A program made the translations under genes and the position numbers. A stretch of 64,000 bases of DNA from contig CBDIIA010000003.1 in NCBI GenBank assembly GCA_965279475.1, positions 4,526,001 to 4,590,000 of the forward strand, read 5' to 3'. Shown piece by piece: positions 1 through 8,933 of this stretch. The DNA is from Pseudorhodoferax sp965279475 (GTDB lineage Bacteria; Pseudomonadota; Gammaproteobacteria; Burkholderiales; Burkholderiaceae_C). The stretch's first letter is position 1, and every line of letters begins with the position of its first letter. The notes below the pieces were generated by a model. It saw only the letters and a program-made list of their open reading frames with translations, made no database searches and was not told the origin of the DNA.

Positions 1-1396
1 CGGCGCGCGCGTTCTCGGCCGAGAACACCTTGGTGCCCACGGCCCGCTCGCTGCTCTTGAGCATCGTGACCGGGATCACCTCGCCGTCGTGCGCGAACGA
101 GGTGTACGACTGTGCCATCTGGAACAGCGACGCCGACAGGCCGTAGCCATAGGCCATCGTCGCCTGCTCGACCGGCTTCCAGCTCTTCCAGGGACGCAGC
201 CGGCCGGTGACCGCACCGGGAAACTGCACCTGCGGCTTCTGGCCGTAGCCGAGCGCGGTGTAGGTGTCCCACATCTCGTGCGGCGTCATCTTCTGCGCGA
301 TCTTCAGCGCGCCGACGTTGCTCGACTTCTGGATCACGCCTTCGACGGTCAGCGTGCCGTAGTTGTGCGTGTCGCTGATCGTGAAGCCGCCGATCTGGAA
401 GCGGCCCGGGCCGGTCTCGATCAGCGTCTGCGGCTTGATGCGCCCGGCCTCGAGCGCCATCGCGACGGTGATCGGTTTCATCGTCGAGCCCGGCTCGAAG
501 GTGTCGGTCAGCGCGCGGTTGCGCAGCTGTTCGCCCGACAGATTGCGGCGCTTGTCGGGCACGTAGCTCGGGTAGTTGGCCAGCGCCAGCACCTCACCGG
601 TGATGGCGTCGAGCACCACCACGCTGCCGGCCTTGGCCTTGTGCGCGGTCACGGCGTCGCGCAGCTTCTGGTAGGCGAAGAACTGCACCTTGCTGTCGAT
701 GCTGAGCTGGATCTCGCGGCCATCCACCGGCGGGATCTGGTCGCCCATGTCCTCGATGACGCGGCCCAGGCGGTCCTTGATGACACGGCGCGAACCGGAT
801 TTTCCGGCCAGCTCGTGGTTGAACGCCAGCTCCACGCCTTCCTGGCCGTTGTCTTCGACGTTGGTGAAGCCCACCACGTGCGCCGCCGCCTCGCCCTCGG
901 GGTACTGGCGCTTGTACTCCTTGCGCTGGTAGACGCCGTCGATCTTCAGCGCGGCCACCTGCTGCGCCACCGGTTCGTCGACCTGGCGCTTGAGCCAGAC
1001 GAAGGTCTTGTCCTCGTCCTCGAGTTTCTTCTGCAACTCGGCCAGCGGCATCTCCAGCAGTTGGGCGAGCCGGCGCAGCTTGGCCGGGTCGCGGTCGATG
1101 TCTTCGGGGATGGCCCAGATGCTGGGCGCGATCACGCTGGACGCCAGGATCAGGCCGTTGCGGTCGAGCACGCGGCCCCGGTTGGCCGGCAGCTCGAGCG
1201 TGCGCATGAAGCGCACCTGGCCCTGGCGCTGGAAGAAGGCGTTGTCGATGACCTGGATGTAGGCCGCGCGCGCGGCCAGGCCGACAAAGCTCAGGGCCAG
1301 CGCGGCGACGATGAACTTGCTGCGCCAGACCGGCGTCTTGCTCGCCAGCAGGGGGCTGGACGTGTAACGCACGCTGCGGCTGCTGCTGGCGCTCAT
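1..1396 (-). CDS. ftsI: Peptidoglycan D,D-transpeptidase FtsI (PBP3), 3' end beyond window
   Basis: Septal peptidoglycan transpeptidase of the divisome. Read from the ATG at 1396, the protein has a short cytoplasmic tail, one signal-anchor helix (about residues 27-45) and the start of the pedestal domain (ANRGRVLDRNG). The acylated serine lies in GSTMK and the second box reads SSN. The KTG box and roughly the last 110 residues lie off the left edge, so the gene is incomplete here. Its start overlaps the ftsL stop as ATGA (1393-1396), which suggests translational coupling. The order mraZ-rsmH-ftsL-ftsI is the classical dcw start. Confidence 0.95.
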   Translation of the reverse strand, partial: MSASSSRSVRYTSSPLLASKTPVWRSKFIVAALALSFVGLAARAAYIQVIDNAFFQRQGQVRFMRTLELPANRGRVLDRNGLILASSVIAPSIWAIPEDIDRDPAKLRRLAQLLEMPLAELQKKLEDEDKTFVWLKRQVDEPVAQQVAALKIDGVYQRKEYKRQYPEGEAAAHVVGFTNVEDNGQEGVELAFNHELAGKSGSRRVIKDRLGRVIEDMGDQIPPVDGREIQLSIDSKVQFFAYQKLRDAVTAHKAKAGSVVVLDAITGEVLALANYPSYVPDKRRNLSGEQLRNRALTDTFEPGSTMKPITVAMALEAGRIKPQTLIETGPGRFQIGGFTISDTHNYGTLTVEGVIQKSSNVGALKIAQKMTPHEMWDTYTALGYGQKPQVQFPGAVTGRLRPWKSWKPVEQATMAYGYGLSASLFQMAQSYTSFAHDGEVIPVTMLKSSERAVGTKVFSAENARA

Positions 1397-1704
1397 GGCG
1401 TGGCCTCCGATGCCGGCCGCTGCGGGTTCGCGCCGACCGCCGGCCCGACGGTGACGTACTGCGTGATGGCCGGCGTGGCGGTGCGCATCTGCAACTGGTC
1501 CTTGGCCAGCTTCTCGACGCGCAGCGGCGTGGCCTGCGCACGCTTCTCGACCTGCAGACGTTCGTAATCGACCTCGAGCTTGTGCGCCAGCGCCACCGCG
1601 CGGTCCAGCTCGACGAAGACGCTGCGCGACTCATACTGCGTGTGCACCAGGTACAGCGCGCTCGCCAGCACCGCCAACAACAAGACCATGTTCAACCTTG
1701 TCAT
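1393..1704 (-). CDS. ftsL: Cell division protein FtsL
   Basis: Small bitopic divisome protein that bridges FtsB/FtsQ to FtsW/FtsI. The 103 residues show a very short cytoplasmic N-terminus, one transmembrane helix (about residues 4-20) and a periplasmic helical coiled-coil-like segment (about 28-70), the normal FtsL plan. Sequence conservation in this family is low, so the call rests on size, topology and position between rsmH and ftsI. It overlaps rsmH by 4 bases upstream and ftsI by 4 bases downstream, typical of tight dcw coupling. Confidence 0.92.
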   Translation of the reverse strand: MTRLNMVLLLAVLASALYLVHTQYESRSVFVELDRAVALAHKLEVDYERLQVEKRAQATPLRVEKLAKDQLQMRTATPAITQYVTVGPAVGANPQRPASEATP

Positions 1705-2639
1705 GCCGCCATCCTCTGCGCCACGCGCATCACCGCACTGCGCGCCCGTGGGTTGGCCGCCACCTCTTCTGCACCGGGCTTGACGCGGCCCAGCGCCTGC
1801 AGCGGCATCGCGGCCGCCTGGCCCAGCATCCAGCCTGGTGCGCGCCGGTCGACCAGCTCACGCGAATGCTTCGCGATGAACTGCTTGACGATGCGGTCCT
1901 CCAGGGAATGGAAGCTGATCACGACCAGGCGCCCTCCGGGTTGCAGCACATGCAGACTGGCCTCTAACGCCTGTTGCAGCTCTTCAAGCTCGGCGTTGAT
2001 GAAAATCCGAAAAGCCTGAAATGTGCGCGTTGCAGGGTTCTGGCCCGGCTCGCGGGTTTTGACCGTGCCAGCCACGAGCTCGGCCAGCTCGGTGGTGGTT
2101 GAAACTGCGCCCCGTTCCTGTCGGCGAGCAACAATCGCCTTTGCAATCGGAACAGCAAACCGTTCTTCGCCATAGTCACGAATCACCTCCGCGATGGTCT
2201 TGGCATCGGCCGTTGCGAGCCACTCGGCCACGCTCTGGCCACGCGTGGTGTCCATGCGCATGTCTAGCGGGCCGTCGAATCGAAAACTGAATCCGCGCGC
2301 CGCGTTGTCGATCTGCGGCGAGCTGATGCCCAGGTCCATCAGGATGCCGGCCACGCTGGCGGGCGGCAACTCGCCCAAGGCGTGGAAAGCCTGGTGCCGG
2401 ATCGAGAAGCGCGGATCCGTGATCGCTGCGGCAGCCGCCACGGCCTCCGGGTCCCGATCGAACGCGATCAGCCGGTCCTGCGGCGCCAGCCGCTGCAGCA
2501 GCAGGCGCGAGTGCCCGCCGCGCCCGAAGGTCGCATCCACGTAGGTCCGCGCCGCCTCTGCGGAGGCGGGCTGCTTGTCGAGGAGCGCATCGATCGCTTC
2601 GCTCAACAAGACAGTGGTATGGGTCCATGCGCTGTCCAC
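1701..2639 (-). CDS. rsmH: 16S rRNA (cytosine(1402)-N(4))-methyltransferase RsmH
   Basis: RsmH (MraW) uses S-adenosylmethionine to methylate N4 of C1402 in 16S rRNA. The 312-residue protein has the usual length. It opens with WTHTTVLLSEAIDAL, carries the SAM-binding glycine stretch DATFGRGGHS, the family box MDLGISSPQID, and the C-terminal block with VISFHSLEDRIVKQF. It lies 9 bases after mraZ and overlaps ftsL by 4 bases, so all four dcw genes are probably one transcript. Confidence 0.97.
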   Translation of the reverse strand: MDSAWTHTTVLLSEAIDALLDKQPASAEAARTYVDATFGRGGHSRLLLQRLAPQDRLIAFDRDPEAVAAAAAITDPRFSIRHQAFHALGELPPASVAGILMDLGISSPQIDNAARGFSFRFDGPLDMRMDTTRGQSVAEWLATADAKTIAEVIRDYGEERFAVPIAKAIVARRQERGAVSTTTELAELVAGTVKTREPGQNPATRTFQAFRIFINAELEELQQALEASLHVLQPGGRLVVISFHSLEDRIVKQFIAKHSRELVDRRAPGWMLGQAAAMPLQALGRVKPGAEEVAANPRARSAVMRVAQRMAA

Positions 2640-2648
2640 CGTCGGCTC

Positions 2649-3077
2649 TCAGAAAGAGAAGTCCTTGAAGGCATCGGGCATCTCGCCCTGCATCGCCTCG
2701 GCTTCCTGCGCATCGTAGATCGCCTTGTCCCACAGCTCGAAATGGTTGCCCATGCCGAGCAGTACGGATTCCTTGGAGATGCCGGCGGCGGCGCGCAGCT
2801 CGGGCGAGACCAGCACGCGGCCGGTGCCATCCATCTCGACGTCCATCGCGTTGCCGAGAAAGATCCGCTTCCACCATTGCGCCGACATCGGCAGCTCGGC
2901 GATGCGTGCACGGAACTTCTCCCATTCCGGCCGCGGGAATACCATCAGGCAGCCGTGGGGATGTTTGGTGATCGTGAGCTGACCCGCGGCCGTCGCGTTC
3001 AGGACGTCACGATGCCGGGTCGGCACCGACAGCCGACCTTTGGCATCCAGACTGAGCGACGAAGCCCCTTGAAACAC
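2649..3077 (-). CDS. mraZ: Transcriptional regulator MraZ
   Basis: MraZ is a ring-forming DNA-binding regulator that represses its own dcw operon. The GTG at 3077 is chosen as start: it gives the family N-terminus (VFQGASSLSLDAKGR), the usual 142 residues, and a purine-rich GAGGGTGG just upstream. An ATG at 3137 is also in frame but would place the operator repeats next to or inside the coding region. The two SpoVT/AbrB-like halves each carry the family DxxxR motif (DAKGR and DGTGR). Direct repeats that fit MraZ boxes lie at 3124-3156. Confidence 0.95.
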   Translation of the reverse strand: MFQGASSLSLDAKGRLSVPTRHRDVLNATAAGQLTITKHPHGCLMVFPRPEWEKFRARIAELPMSAQWWKRIFLGNAMDVEMDGTGRVLVSPELRAAAGISKESVLLGMGNHFELWDKAIYDAQEAEAMQGEMPDAFKDFSF

Positions 3078-3123
3078 GACACACCACCCTCGGAATGTGC
3101 AGGCAGAAAACAGGCTCGGCGAA

Positions 3124-3156
3124 CCCATTTTTCCCACTTAATTGCACTTTTTCCCA
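3124..3156 (-). promoter_or_regulatory. MraZ operator: TGGG direct repeats
   Basis: On the minus strand TGGG boxes followed by AAAAA occur at 3153-3156, 3133-3136 and 3124-3127, with a degenerate TGCA copy at 3143-3146. Start-to-start spacing is 9-10 bases. MraZ is known to bind TGGGN repeats with about one helical turn spacing. The array lies about 50-80 bases upstream of the mraZ GTG, which supports autoregulation. Confidence 0.8.
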
Positions 3157-3166
3157 CTGTATCAGG

Positions 3167-3559
3167 AAACGCCATGGGCGCAACCGGGGTTACAAGTATT
3201 TTGTGTAATCAAATCAACGACTTAGCGCCGCCAACCCACCACAGGTTTGGATGAAAAGTCTTTTCAAATGAAGTACTTAGCGCTGTTTGCGCATGTACAA
3301 GGTGAAGACCGCCCGGGAGCTGGGTGACGTCTCGGCCCTATGGCGGCGGCACGGAAAAACGGAAGATCGACATCCAAATCAGAAATTCAGTTCAGCGGGC
3401 GCCGTGTACTCGCCGGCATCGAATGCGGGACTGCACAGGGGCAACGGGGGCGACGGTTTCCATTCGATCACCTTCACCGCGGGGTCAGCAGCCGGCGTGA
3501 CCTCCATTCCCAGGGGCTGCGAGGGAGGTCTGCACGCAGGCCTGCCCAGCAACAATCTC
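3167..3559. other. Intergenic stretch without a recognised gene
   Basis: Between the mraZ operator and the promoter of the cytochrome gene I see no gene I can defend. An open frame runs through it on the plus strand into the cytochrome gene, but it lacks a ribosome binding site and recognisable motifs. This is the left border of the accessory island. Confidence 0.4.
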
Positions 3560-3602
3560 CGTTGGACAACGCACAGACTTCTACCGGGGCCGGGGACAAG
3601 CT
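3560..3602 (+). promoter_or_regulatory. Crp-like box with -35/-10, promoter of the cytochrome c gene
   Basis: The box is CGTTGGACAACGCACA at 3560-3575 followed by GACT, so the -35 slot reads ACAGAC. A -10-like CAAGCT is at 3597-3602, centred 32 bases from the box centre. It is member 1 of the repeated island promoter and lies 65 bases before the start codon. Confidence 0.6.
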
Positions 3603-3640
3603 GGCTGATGCCGTTCAGGCCCAACCTTCCGGAGACCACC

Positions 3641-4012
3641 ATGTCCATCTGCTTCAACGTCGCGCGGTCGGCAATCTACGTGGCGCTCGGCACCGCATGG
3701 CTTGCGCCGGCGGCCCATGCGCAAACACGCGGTGAACTGCTCTATTCCGCACATTGCGTGACCTGCCACACATCTCAGATGCATTGGCGCGACAACAGGG
3801 TCGCGACCGATTGGACCAGCCTCAAGGCACAGGTGCAGCGCTGGCAGGATAACGCAGGTCTTGCGTGGAACAACGCCGACGTTGTCGAAGTGACGCGCTA
3901 CCTCAACACCAGCATCTACAACTTCGTGCAGACATCCGATCCGCGAGCCCTGATCGCACCCGGCATCGCATCCCCAACGCAGCCCCACGCGGCTACTGCA
4001 ATCGCACGCTGA
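3641..4012 (+). CDS. Small periplasmic c-type cytochrome
   Basis: A 123-residue exported electron carrier. It has an N-terminal signal peptide ending near AHA-QT (residue 27) and one covalent haem site CVTCH (Cys39, Cys42, His43). No distal methionine stands out. The ATG at 3641 is preceded by GGAGA at 3631-3635, so I prefer it to longer in-frame starts. The gene stands alone on the plus strand, convergent with the ATPase gene that ends at 4028. Its redox partner cannot be deduced, but an island-type promoter suggests expression with the stress genes. Confidence 0.85.
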   Translation: MSICFNVARSAIYVALGTAWLAPAAHAQTRGELLYSAHCVTCHTSQMHWRDNRVATDWTSLKAQVQRWQDNAGLAWNNADVVEVTRYLNTSIYNFVQTSDPRALIAPGIASPTQPHAATAIAR

Positions 4013-4027
4013 GTTCGGCGCTTCTTG

Positions 4028-6799
4028 TCAAGCTGTCCGCGCCATCGCGAACCGCAACACGAGCTTGCGCAGCTCGCTGTACCACAGCACCACGCTGGCC
4101 ATGGCTGCGCACAGCAGCCACTGATCCGGCGACAAGGGCACAGTGCCGAACGCGAGGTTGAGCACTGGCACATGCACCACCGCCACCTGCAGCAGGCCGG
4201 ACAGTGCAACCGCCCCCCACAGCCAGCGGTTGGTGAACGGATGTCGAAATGCGCTGGCCGTCTCGGACCGCGCGTTGAAGCAGTTGAACAGATGCGCCAG
4301 CACCAGCACCGTGAAGCCGGCGGTTCGCGCGGTCGCGATGTCATGGTGGCCTTCTATCAATCCGCCAGGCAGGCACATGTCCATCGTCAGCAGCGCGACC
4401 AGGGCCACCACCACGCCGATCTCCACGACCCCGAACCACATGCGGGCATCGATCACGCGTTCGGTAGCGAGCCGCGGCTTTCGCCTCATCACGTCATCGC
4501 CCGGCGGATCGACGCCCATCGCCAGTGCAGGCCATGAATCGGTAATCAGGTTGAGCCAGAGGATCTGGGTTGCCAGCAGCGGCAGCACCACCGCGCCGCC
4601 TGGCGCCGAGAGTCCGATCACGCCTCCACCCACCACGCCACCGAACACTGTCAGCACTTCGCCCATGTTGGACGACAGCAGATAGCGCAGGAACTTGCGG
4701 ATGTTGTCGAAGATGTTGCGGCCTTCGCGCACCGCCAGCACGATGGTCGCGAAGTTGTCGTCGGCCAGGATCATCCTGGCGGCCTGGCGCGTTACGTCGG
4801 TGCCGGTGATGCCCATGGCAATGCCAATGTCCGCCGCCCTCAATGCCGGAGCATCGTTGACACCGTCTCCGGTCATGGCCACCACTTTGCCCTCAGCCTG
4901 CAGCGCCGCGACGATGCGCAGCTTGTGCGACGGCGCAACGCGCGCGTAGACGCTGGTCGAGCACACCGCGGCGCGCAGGGCCGCGGCATCCAGCGCATCC
5001 ATCTCGGCCCCCGTCAGCGCTTCCGAGCCGCTCTTGCAGATGCCCAGGTCCACCGCGATCCGCAAGGCCGTGCGGGGGTGGTCGCCCGTGATCATGACGA
5101 CCCGGATCCCCGCCATCTGAGCCTGGCGGATGGCGACTGCAGCCTCCGGGCGTGGCGGGTCGATGATGCCTACCGTTCCGGCAAAAACCAGATCACGCTC
5201 GAGCGATGAACCAGCCGCCGCATCCTCGTCGGCTGCCAGCGGGCGATAGGCCACGGCCAGCGTGCGCAGCGCCGCGTCGGACAGCGCTGCGACGTCGGCC
5301 GTGATGCGAGCCCGCATCGCCGCGTTCAGTGGCACGACGTTCAGGCCCTGCCGGACGCTCACGCAGAGGTCGAGCAGCACGTCCGGGGCACCTTTCGTGA
5401 TCAGCGTGGCCCGCTTGCCCTTCTCATGGTCGAGCGCGACCACGGACATCATCTTGCGCTCCGATGTGAACGCGATTTCCGCAATACGCTCAAAGCGGTT
5501 CTGGCGCCGCTCGGGCATCGCAAGGCCACCGAGTTTGCGTTCGGCCACCAGGAATGCGGCTTCCGTCGGATCACCCTGCACCTGCCATTCTTTGCTGGGC
5601 AACTGGCGCAGCGCAGCGTTGCCTGCCACGCTGCCGCCGCACAACACCACCACGAGTTCGTCGCGCAATGCTCCGTATTCCAGTTCCGCCCCGTCGTGCT
5701 CGACTCGCCCCAGCGGCGCGTAGCCCACGCCTGTGACAAAGATGCCCCCCGAGGAGCAGACGATGCGCTCGATGGTCATCTCCGCGCGCGTCAGCGTACC
5801 GGTCTTGTCGGTACAGATGACCGATGCACAGCCCAGGGTCTCGACCGACGACAGCTTGCGCACGATGGCACGGTGCTTCGCCATGCGCTGAACGCCAAGC
5901 GCCAGCACCACCGTCAGGATCGCGGGCAACCCCTCAGGCACGGCCGCCACCGCCAGCGCCACCCCCAACAGCAGCACATCGATCACTTCGCCAGCTGTGC
6001 GGGGCTGCGAGATCCACAGAATCGTGGCCACCACCGCGGCGGCGATCACCACCACCGCCACACCCAGCATGCGCCCCAGGCTGGCAACCTCCAGCTGCAG
6101 CGGCGTCGGCTTGTCCACGGTCGCGTCCAGCATGCCAGCGATCTTCCCGATCTCGGTGTGCATCCCGGTGGCCGTGACCACGCAGTTGGCACTACCCTGC
6201 ACGACGCTCGTTCCCTTGAACACCATGTCGCGCCGGTCGGCTGGCGCGAGGCCTGGCTGCAGGGGCGTCGCGTCCTTGAGCACGGCTGCACTCTCACCCG
6301 TCAGCGACGATTCCTGCACGCGCAGAGAAGCGCACGACAGCAGACGCGCGTCGGCGGCGACAGCGTCACCCTCGGCCAGCAGCAGTACATCGCCCAGCAC
6401 GAGTTCCCTGCTGGGCACTCGCCGTGACTGTCCATTGCGCATCACGGTCGCTGTCACCGTGGTCATACGGGCCAGCGCGGCCGCAGCACTCTCAGCGCGC
6501 GCCTGTTGCGCGTAGCCCAGCACGCCATTCAACACCACGATCAGGGCAATGACGATCCCATCGACGGGCCAGCCATTGCGTCCGTCCAGCCACCAGGCGG
6601 CCAGGGCAACGGCGATGGCGACCAGCAACAGGTAGATCAGAGGGTCCTGAAACTGTCGGCACAACAACAGCCAGCCTGGTACCGGTGCGGCGGCGGCGAG
6701 TTCGTTGGCACCGTCATGTGCCAGACGGCGCTGCGCTTCAGCCTCGCTGAGGCCTGTGTTCAGACCTGCGTCGAATGCCGAGAAGGGGGGAGAAGACAA
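4028..6799 (-). CDS. P-type cation-transporting ATPase (P2, Ca2+/Na+-type)
   Basis: Integral membrane cation pump of about 923 residues. It shows the actuator motif LTGES, the membrane motif VPEGLPAIL, the phosphorylation loop CTDKTGTLT (Asp331), the nucleotide-domain MTGDHPRTA and the hinge MTGDGVNDAPAL. The membrane segment NLITDSWPALAMG keeps the Asn and Asp used by SERCA-type pumps, so calcium or a similar cation is the likely substrate. I chose the TTG at 6799, four bases after the stop of the stress-protein gene, because the P-type N-terminus (GLSEAEAQRRLAHDG) follows about 15 residues later. An ATG at 6907 would add residues read from the upstream gene. Probably co-transcribed with that gene. 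Confidence 0.9.
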   Translation of the reverse strand: MSSPPFSAFDAGLNTGLSEAEAQRRLAHDGANELAAAAPVPGWLLLCRQFQDPLIYLLLVAIAVALAAWWLDGRNGWPVDGIVIALIVVLNGVLGYAQQARAESAAAALARMTTVTATVMRNGQSRRVPSRELVLGDVLLLAEGDAVAADARLLSCASLRVQESSLTGESAAVLKDATPLQPGLAPADRRDMVFKGTSVVQGSANCVVTATGMHTEIGKIAGMLDATVDKPTPLQLEVASLGRMLGVAVVVIAAAVVATILWISQPRTAGEVIDVLLLGVALAVAAVPEGLPAILTVVLALGVQRMAKHRAIVRKLSSVETLGCASVICTDKTGTLTRAEMTIERIVCSSGGIFVTGVGYAPLGRVEHDGAELEYGALRDELVVVLCGGSVAGNAALRQLPSKEWQVQGDPTEAAFLVAERKLGGLAMPERRQNRFERIAEIAFTSERKMMSVVALDHEKGKRATLITKGAPDVLLDLCVSVRQGLNVVPLNAAMRARITADVAALSDAALRTLAVAYRPLAADEDAAAGSSLERDLVFAGTVGIIDPPRPEAAVAIRQAQMAGIRVVMITGDHPRTALRIAVDLGICKSGSEALTGAEMDALDAAALRAAVCSTSVYARVAPSHKLRIVAALQAEGKVVAMTGDGVNDAPALRAADIGIAMGITGTDVTRQAARMILADDNFATIVLAVREGRNIFDNIRKFLRYLLSSNMGEVLTVFGGVVGGGVIGLSAPGGAVVLPLLATQILWLNLITDSWPALAMGVDPPGDDVMRRKPRLATERVIDARMWFGVVEIGVVVALVALLTMDMCLPGGLIEGHHDIATARTAGFTVLVLAHLFNCFNARSETASAFRHPFTNRWLWGAVALSGLLQVAVVHVPVLNLAFGTVPLSPDQWLLCAAMASVVLWYSELRKLVLRFAMARTA

Positions 6800-6803
6800 A
6801 ACT

Positions 6804-7631
6804 TCAATGGGACACAAGAGCGCAAAGGTTCGTGCTCCGCAGCAGATTGCGGGTGACACCGCCAAGCACCCACTCCCGCATGCGGCTGTGCCCGTAGGCA
6901 CCAGCAACGATCAGGTCCGCATCCTGCTCGAACGCCGCGGTGCCCAGTTGGTCGGCATCATCGCCAACGGAGGGAAGGACGATCGTTTCCGCGGAGATAC
7001 CGTGCCGCTTGAGCCAGGACGCCACGTCCGCCAGCCGCAGCCCTGCGGGTCGCCGGTCTTTCTCGGTCGTGACTTCAACCACGGCGACGTGGGCTGCGGT
7101 CTTCAACATCGGCAATGCATCGACCACCGCGCGGCGAGCCTCCCTCGTGTCTTTCCAACCTATGAGCACCCTCTCGAGCTTTGGTCGCTGTACGACGGCC
7201 GGAACGAACAACACCGGTCGCCCAGCCTGAAGAACCAGTTCACCCGCGGCCACGATCCGCGATGCATCGAAGAAATCGCCGCTCTGGGCTGACGAGATCA
7301 GGAGGTCAGCGCTGCGCGCCTCGCATGCGATGTATTCGGCCAGCGATGTATAAGTCATCGCCGAACGCCACTCCAGGGTCTCCACGCGTTCGTGAAGTGC
7401 AGCGCGGAACTGCGCTTCCGCATCCTCCATCTCCTTCTTCAATTCGTCGCGGTTCAGCTCGAAAACCTCTCCAGACACGTATCCATCGCCGTAGAACATC
7501 TGCGCCGGCTGGCAGGCGACCACGCCGATCACGCGCGATTGATAACGCTCCGCGAGATCGCCCGCCGTCTGCAGCAGACTCATGTTCGGAGATCCCAGAT
7601 TCAAGTGCACCATCAAGGTGGAATAGCTCAT
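6804..7631 (-). CDS. Universal stress protein, tandem Usp domains
   Basis: Cytoplasmic stress protein of 275 residues with two Usp folds. The second domain has the ATP-binding signature G-x2-G-x9-G at Gly244, Gly247 and Gly257 (GAYGHSRMREWVLGG); the first domain is degenerate. The ATG at 7631 has a GAGGA-type ribosome site. It is directly upstream of the P-type ATPase gene with a 4-base gap, so it leads a two-gene operon. A weak half-match to the island promoter box (7695-7710) lies upstream. Confidence 0.92.
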   Translation of the reverse strand: MSYSTLMVHLNLGSPNMSLLQTAGDLAERYQSRVIGVVACQPAQMFYGDGYVSGEVFELNRDELKKEMEDAEAQFRAALHERVETLEWRSAMTYTSLAEYIACEARSADLLISSAQSGDFFDASRIVAAGELVLQAGRPVLFVPAVVQRPKLERVLIGWKDTREARRAVVDALPMLKTAAHVAVVEVTTEKDRRPAGLRLADVASWLKRHGISAETIVLPSVGDDADQLGTAAFEQDADLIVAGAYGHSRMREWVLGGVTRNLLRSTNLCALVSH

Positions 7632-7737
7632 GGTTCATCCTCAGGTTGAGCATCGATTGCGATGTCATGTCACGCTAGATGGAGCCTCCGGCTCTGTCCG
7701 TACGCTGCGCAACACAGCGCTGCAAGGGCGCCGAGGT

Positions 7738-7968
7738 TCAGCGCACGATCGGCAACAGACGGCCGAACTCCTTCTTCAAGACGGCGTAGCACTCGCATCT
7801 TCGCGGCTTCGCGGCTTCCAGCCCGCCACGGTCTTGCACCGAGATGTGGCCGCGTCGGTACCGAATGCATCCGGCGCGCTGCAGCCTCCCGACCGCCTCG
7901 GCAATGCCTCCGGCGGCGAACACCGAGGATGCTGGCAATCAATTCCCGCGTCATGACCAGTTCATCTG
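7738..7968 (-). pseudogene. Crp/Fnr regulator, C-terminal fragment with frameshift
   Basis: The minus strand reads ELVMTRELIASILGVRR, then changes frame by one base and continues GGIAEAVGRLQRAGCIRY and RRGHISVQDRGGLEA, ending RLLPIVR. This matches the helix-turn-helix end of the intact regulators at 9.8-10.5 kb and 20.5-21.4 kb. An extra C after the GVRR codons explains the shift. No cyclic-nucleotide-like domain is present, so it is a dead fragment. Confidence 0.75.
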
Positions 7969-8096
7969 GCTACGACGTCGATGGCGGCATAACCCAGCAT
8001 GTGCTCGGCGCCGACATTGAAGATCTGGATGACGCCCCAGGCGTCCGTTGCGATCTTCGAGAACATCGCGCTGTCGAAGATCGCACTCTGAGCGCC
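7962..8096 (-). pseudogene. PAS-domain fragment joined to the Crp/Fnr remnant
   Basis: Read on the minus strand this gives SAIFDSAMFSKIATDA and then GVIQIFNVGAEHMLGYAA before a stop at 7962. It matches the start of a PAS sensor domain common in proteobacterial histidine kinases. No start codon, kinase part or further domain is attached. Its end runs straight into the Crp/Fnr fragment within a few bases, so two unrelated genes were fused by a deletion. Confidence 0.65.
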
Positions 8097-8203
8097 TCCG
8101 CCTGCCGGATGGACTGGCGCCCTCTTTCATCGGGGGGACGGGTAGCTCCCGACAGGCGCAGTTGCATGGCCGGACGCGTCCGCGCACCCGGTCATCCCGT
8201 CGC

Positions 8204-8875
8204 TCAACCCATTGCCGTCGCAAGCGACTTGCGCATCCGCAGCATTGCCGCGCTGACACCCGCTTCAAACTCCTTCCATCGAGCAGCGCCTGCGACTTTC
8301 ATCTCCCCCAGCTTGTCCTCCGCGGCTTTCAGATCAGCCTGCACAGCGGAGACTTCGCGATCGAGCTTGGCCTTGGCTTCGGTCTTGCTGTCACCAGCTT
8401 TCTTCTGCAGATCCGCGACCTCGACCTTTGCCTTGGCGATGTCATCTTCCGCTTTCGCGACGAACCGATCCCGTGCGCCCGTGTCCTTGGCATAGGTGAA
8501 CTGTGGCATCGCCTTCACGCTGTCCTTGGTCGCGCCGGTCATGACCAGTTTGCCGTTCTGCTCCTGCGTCTTTGCGATCGGGATAGCGACGTCGTGCCGC
8601 CCCAAGCCGACAAAACCTCCAGCACCGACGATCAGGTAAGAGACATTCTTCTCGGGATCGATGATCAGGTCGTCCACCTTGCCGATCTTGTCGCCCTTTT
8701 CGTTATAGACCGTCTTGCCGAGGATCGTCTTCTTGACGCTCCAGCCGGCCGTGATCTGGGTGGCTTCGACGACAACACCAACGGTCGTAGACCCAGCGAT
8801 CTGGGCGCCGGTCGAGCCCACGACACCAAAGAATCCAGCAGCACACAGCGCTACCGACAACAATGTTCTGTTCAT
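8204..8875 (-). CDS. Exported PRC-barrel protein with C-terminal coiled coil
   Basis: 223 residues. A signal peptide (about 1-24, ending near STGAQ) is followed by a PRC-barrel domain (about 50-120, with GKTVYNEKGDKIGKVDDLII). The C-terminal part (about 135-200) is rich in Ala, Lys, Glu and Asp and looks like a coiled coil. PRC-barrel domains are small adaptor folds; the precise role here is unknown. A periplasmic envelope-stress function is an inference from export and context. It is divergent from the BON gene at 9083, and the shared upstream region has two oppositely oriented island promoter boxes. Confidence 0.85.
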   Translation of the reverse strand: MNRTLLSVALCAAGFFGVVGSTGAQIAGSTTVGVVVEATQITAGWSVKKTILGKTVYNEKGDKIGKVDDLIIDPEKNVSYLIVGAGGFVGLGRHDVAIPIAKTQEQNGKLVMTGATKDSVKAMPQFTYAKDTGARDRFVAKAEDDIAKAKVEVADLQKKAGDSKTEAKAKLDREVSAVQADLKAAEDKLGEMKVAGAARWKEFEAGVSAAMLRMRKSLATAMG

Positions 8876-8933
8876 GACGATCTTTCAGGTTCATTCGAGG
8901 TTTTGCAATGGCAACGCTATTGCTTCGGTCTCT

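Noticed and set aside
89..1567. 492-codon plus-strand frame opposite ftsI/ftsL
   Set aside because: It is the antisense shadow of ftsI/ftsL: Arg/Leu/Ala-rich, no motif, no ribosome site. The minus strand has clear FtsI boxes.
3379..3657. 92-codon minus-strand frame in the gap before the cytochrome gene
   Set aside because: Runs through the cytochrome promoter and start, has no recognisable domain or ribosome site.
7695..7710. Half-match to the island box before the universal stress protein gene
   Set aside because: Only one arm fits (ending ACAGAG toward the gene) and no -10 hexamer lies at the fixed spacing, so it was not listed as a site.
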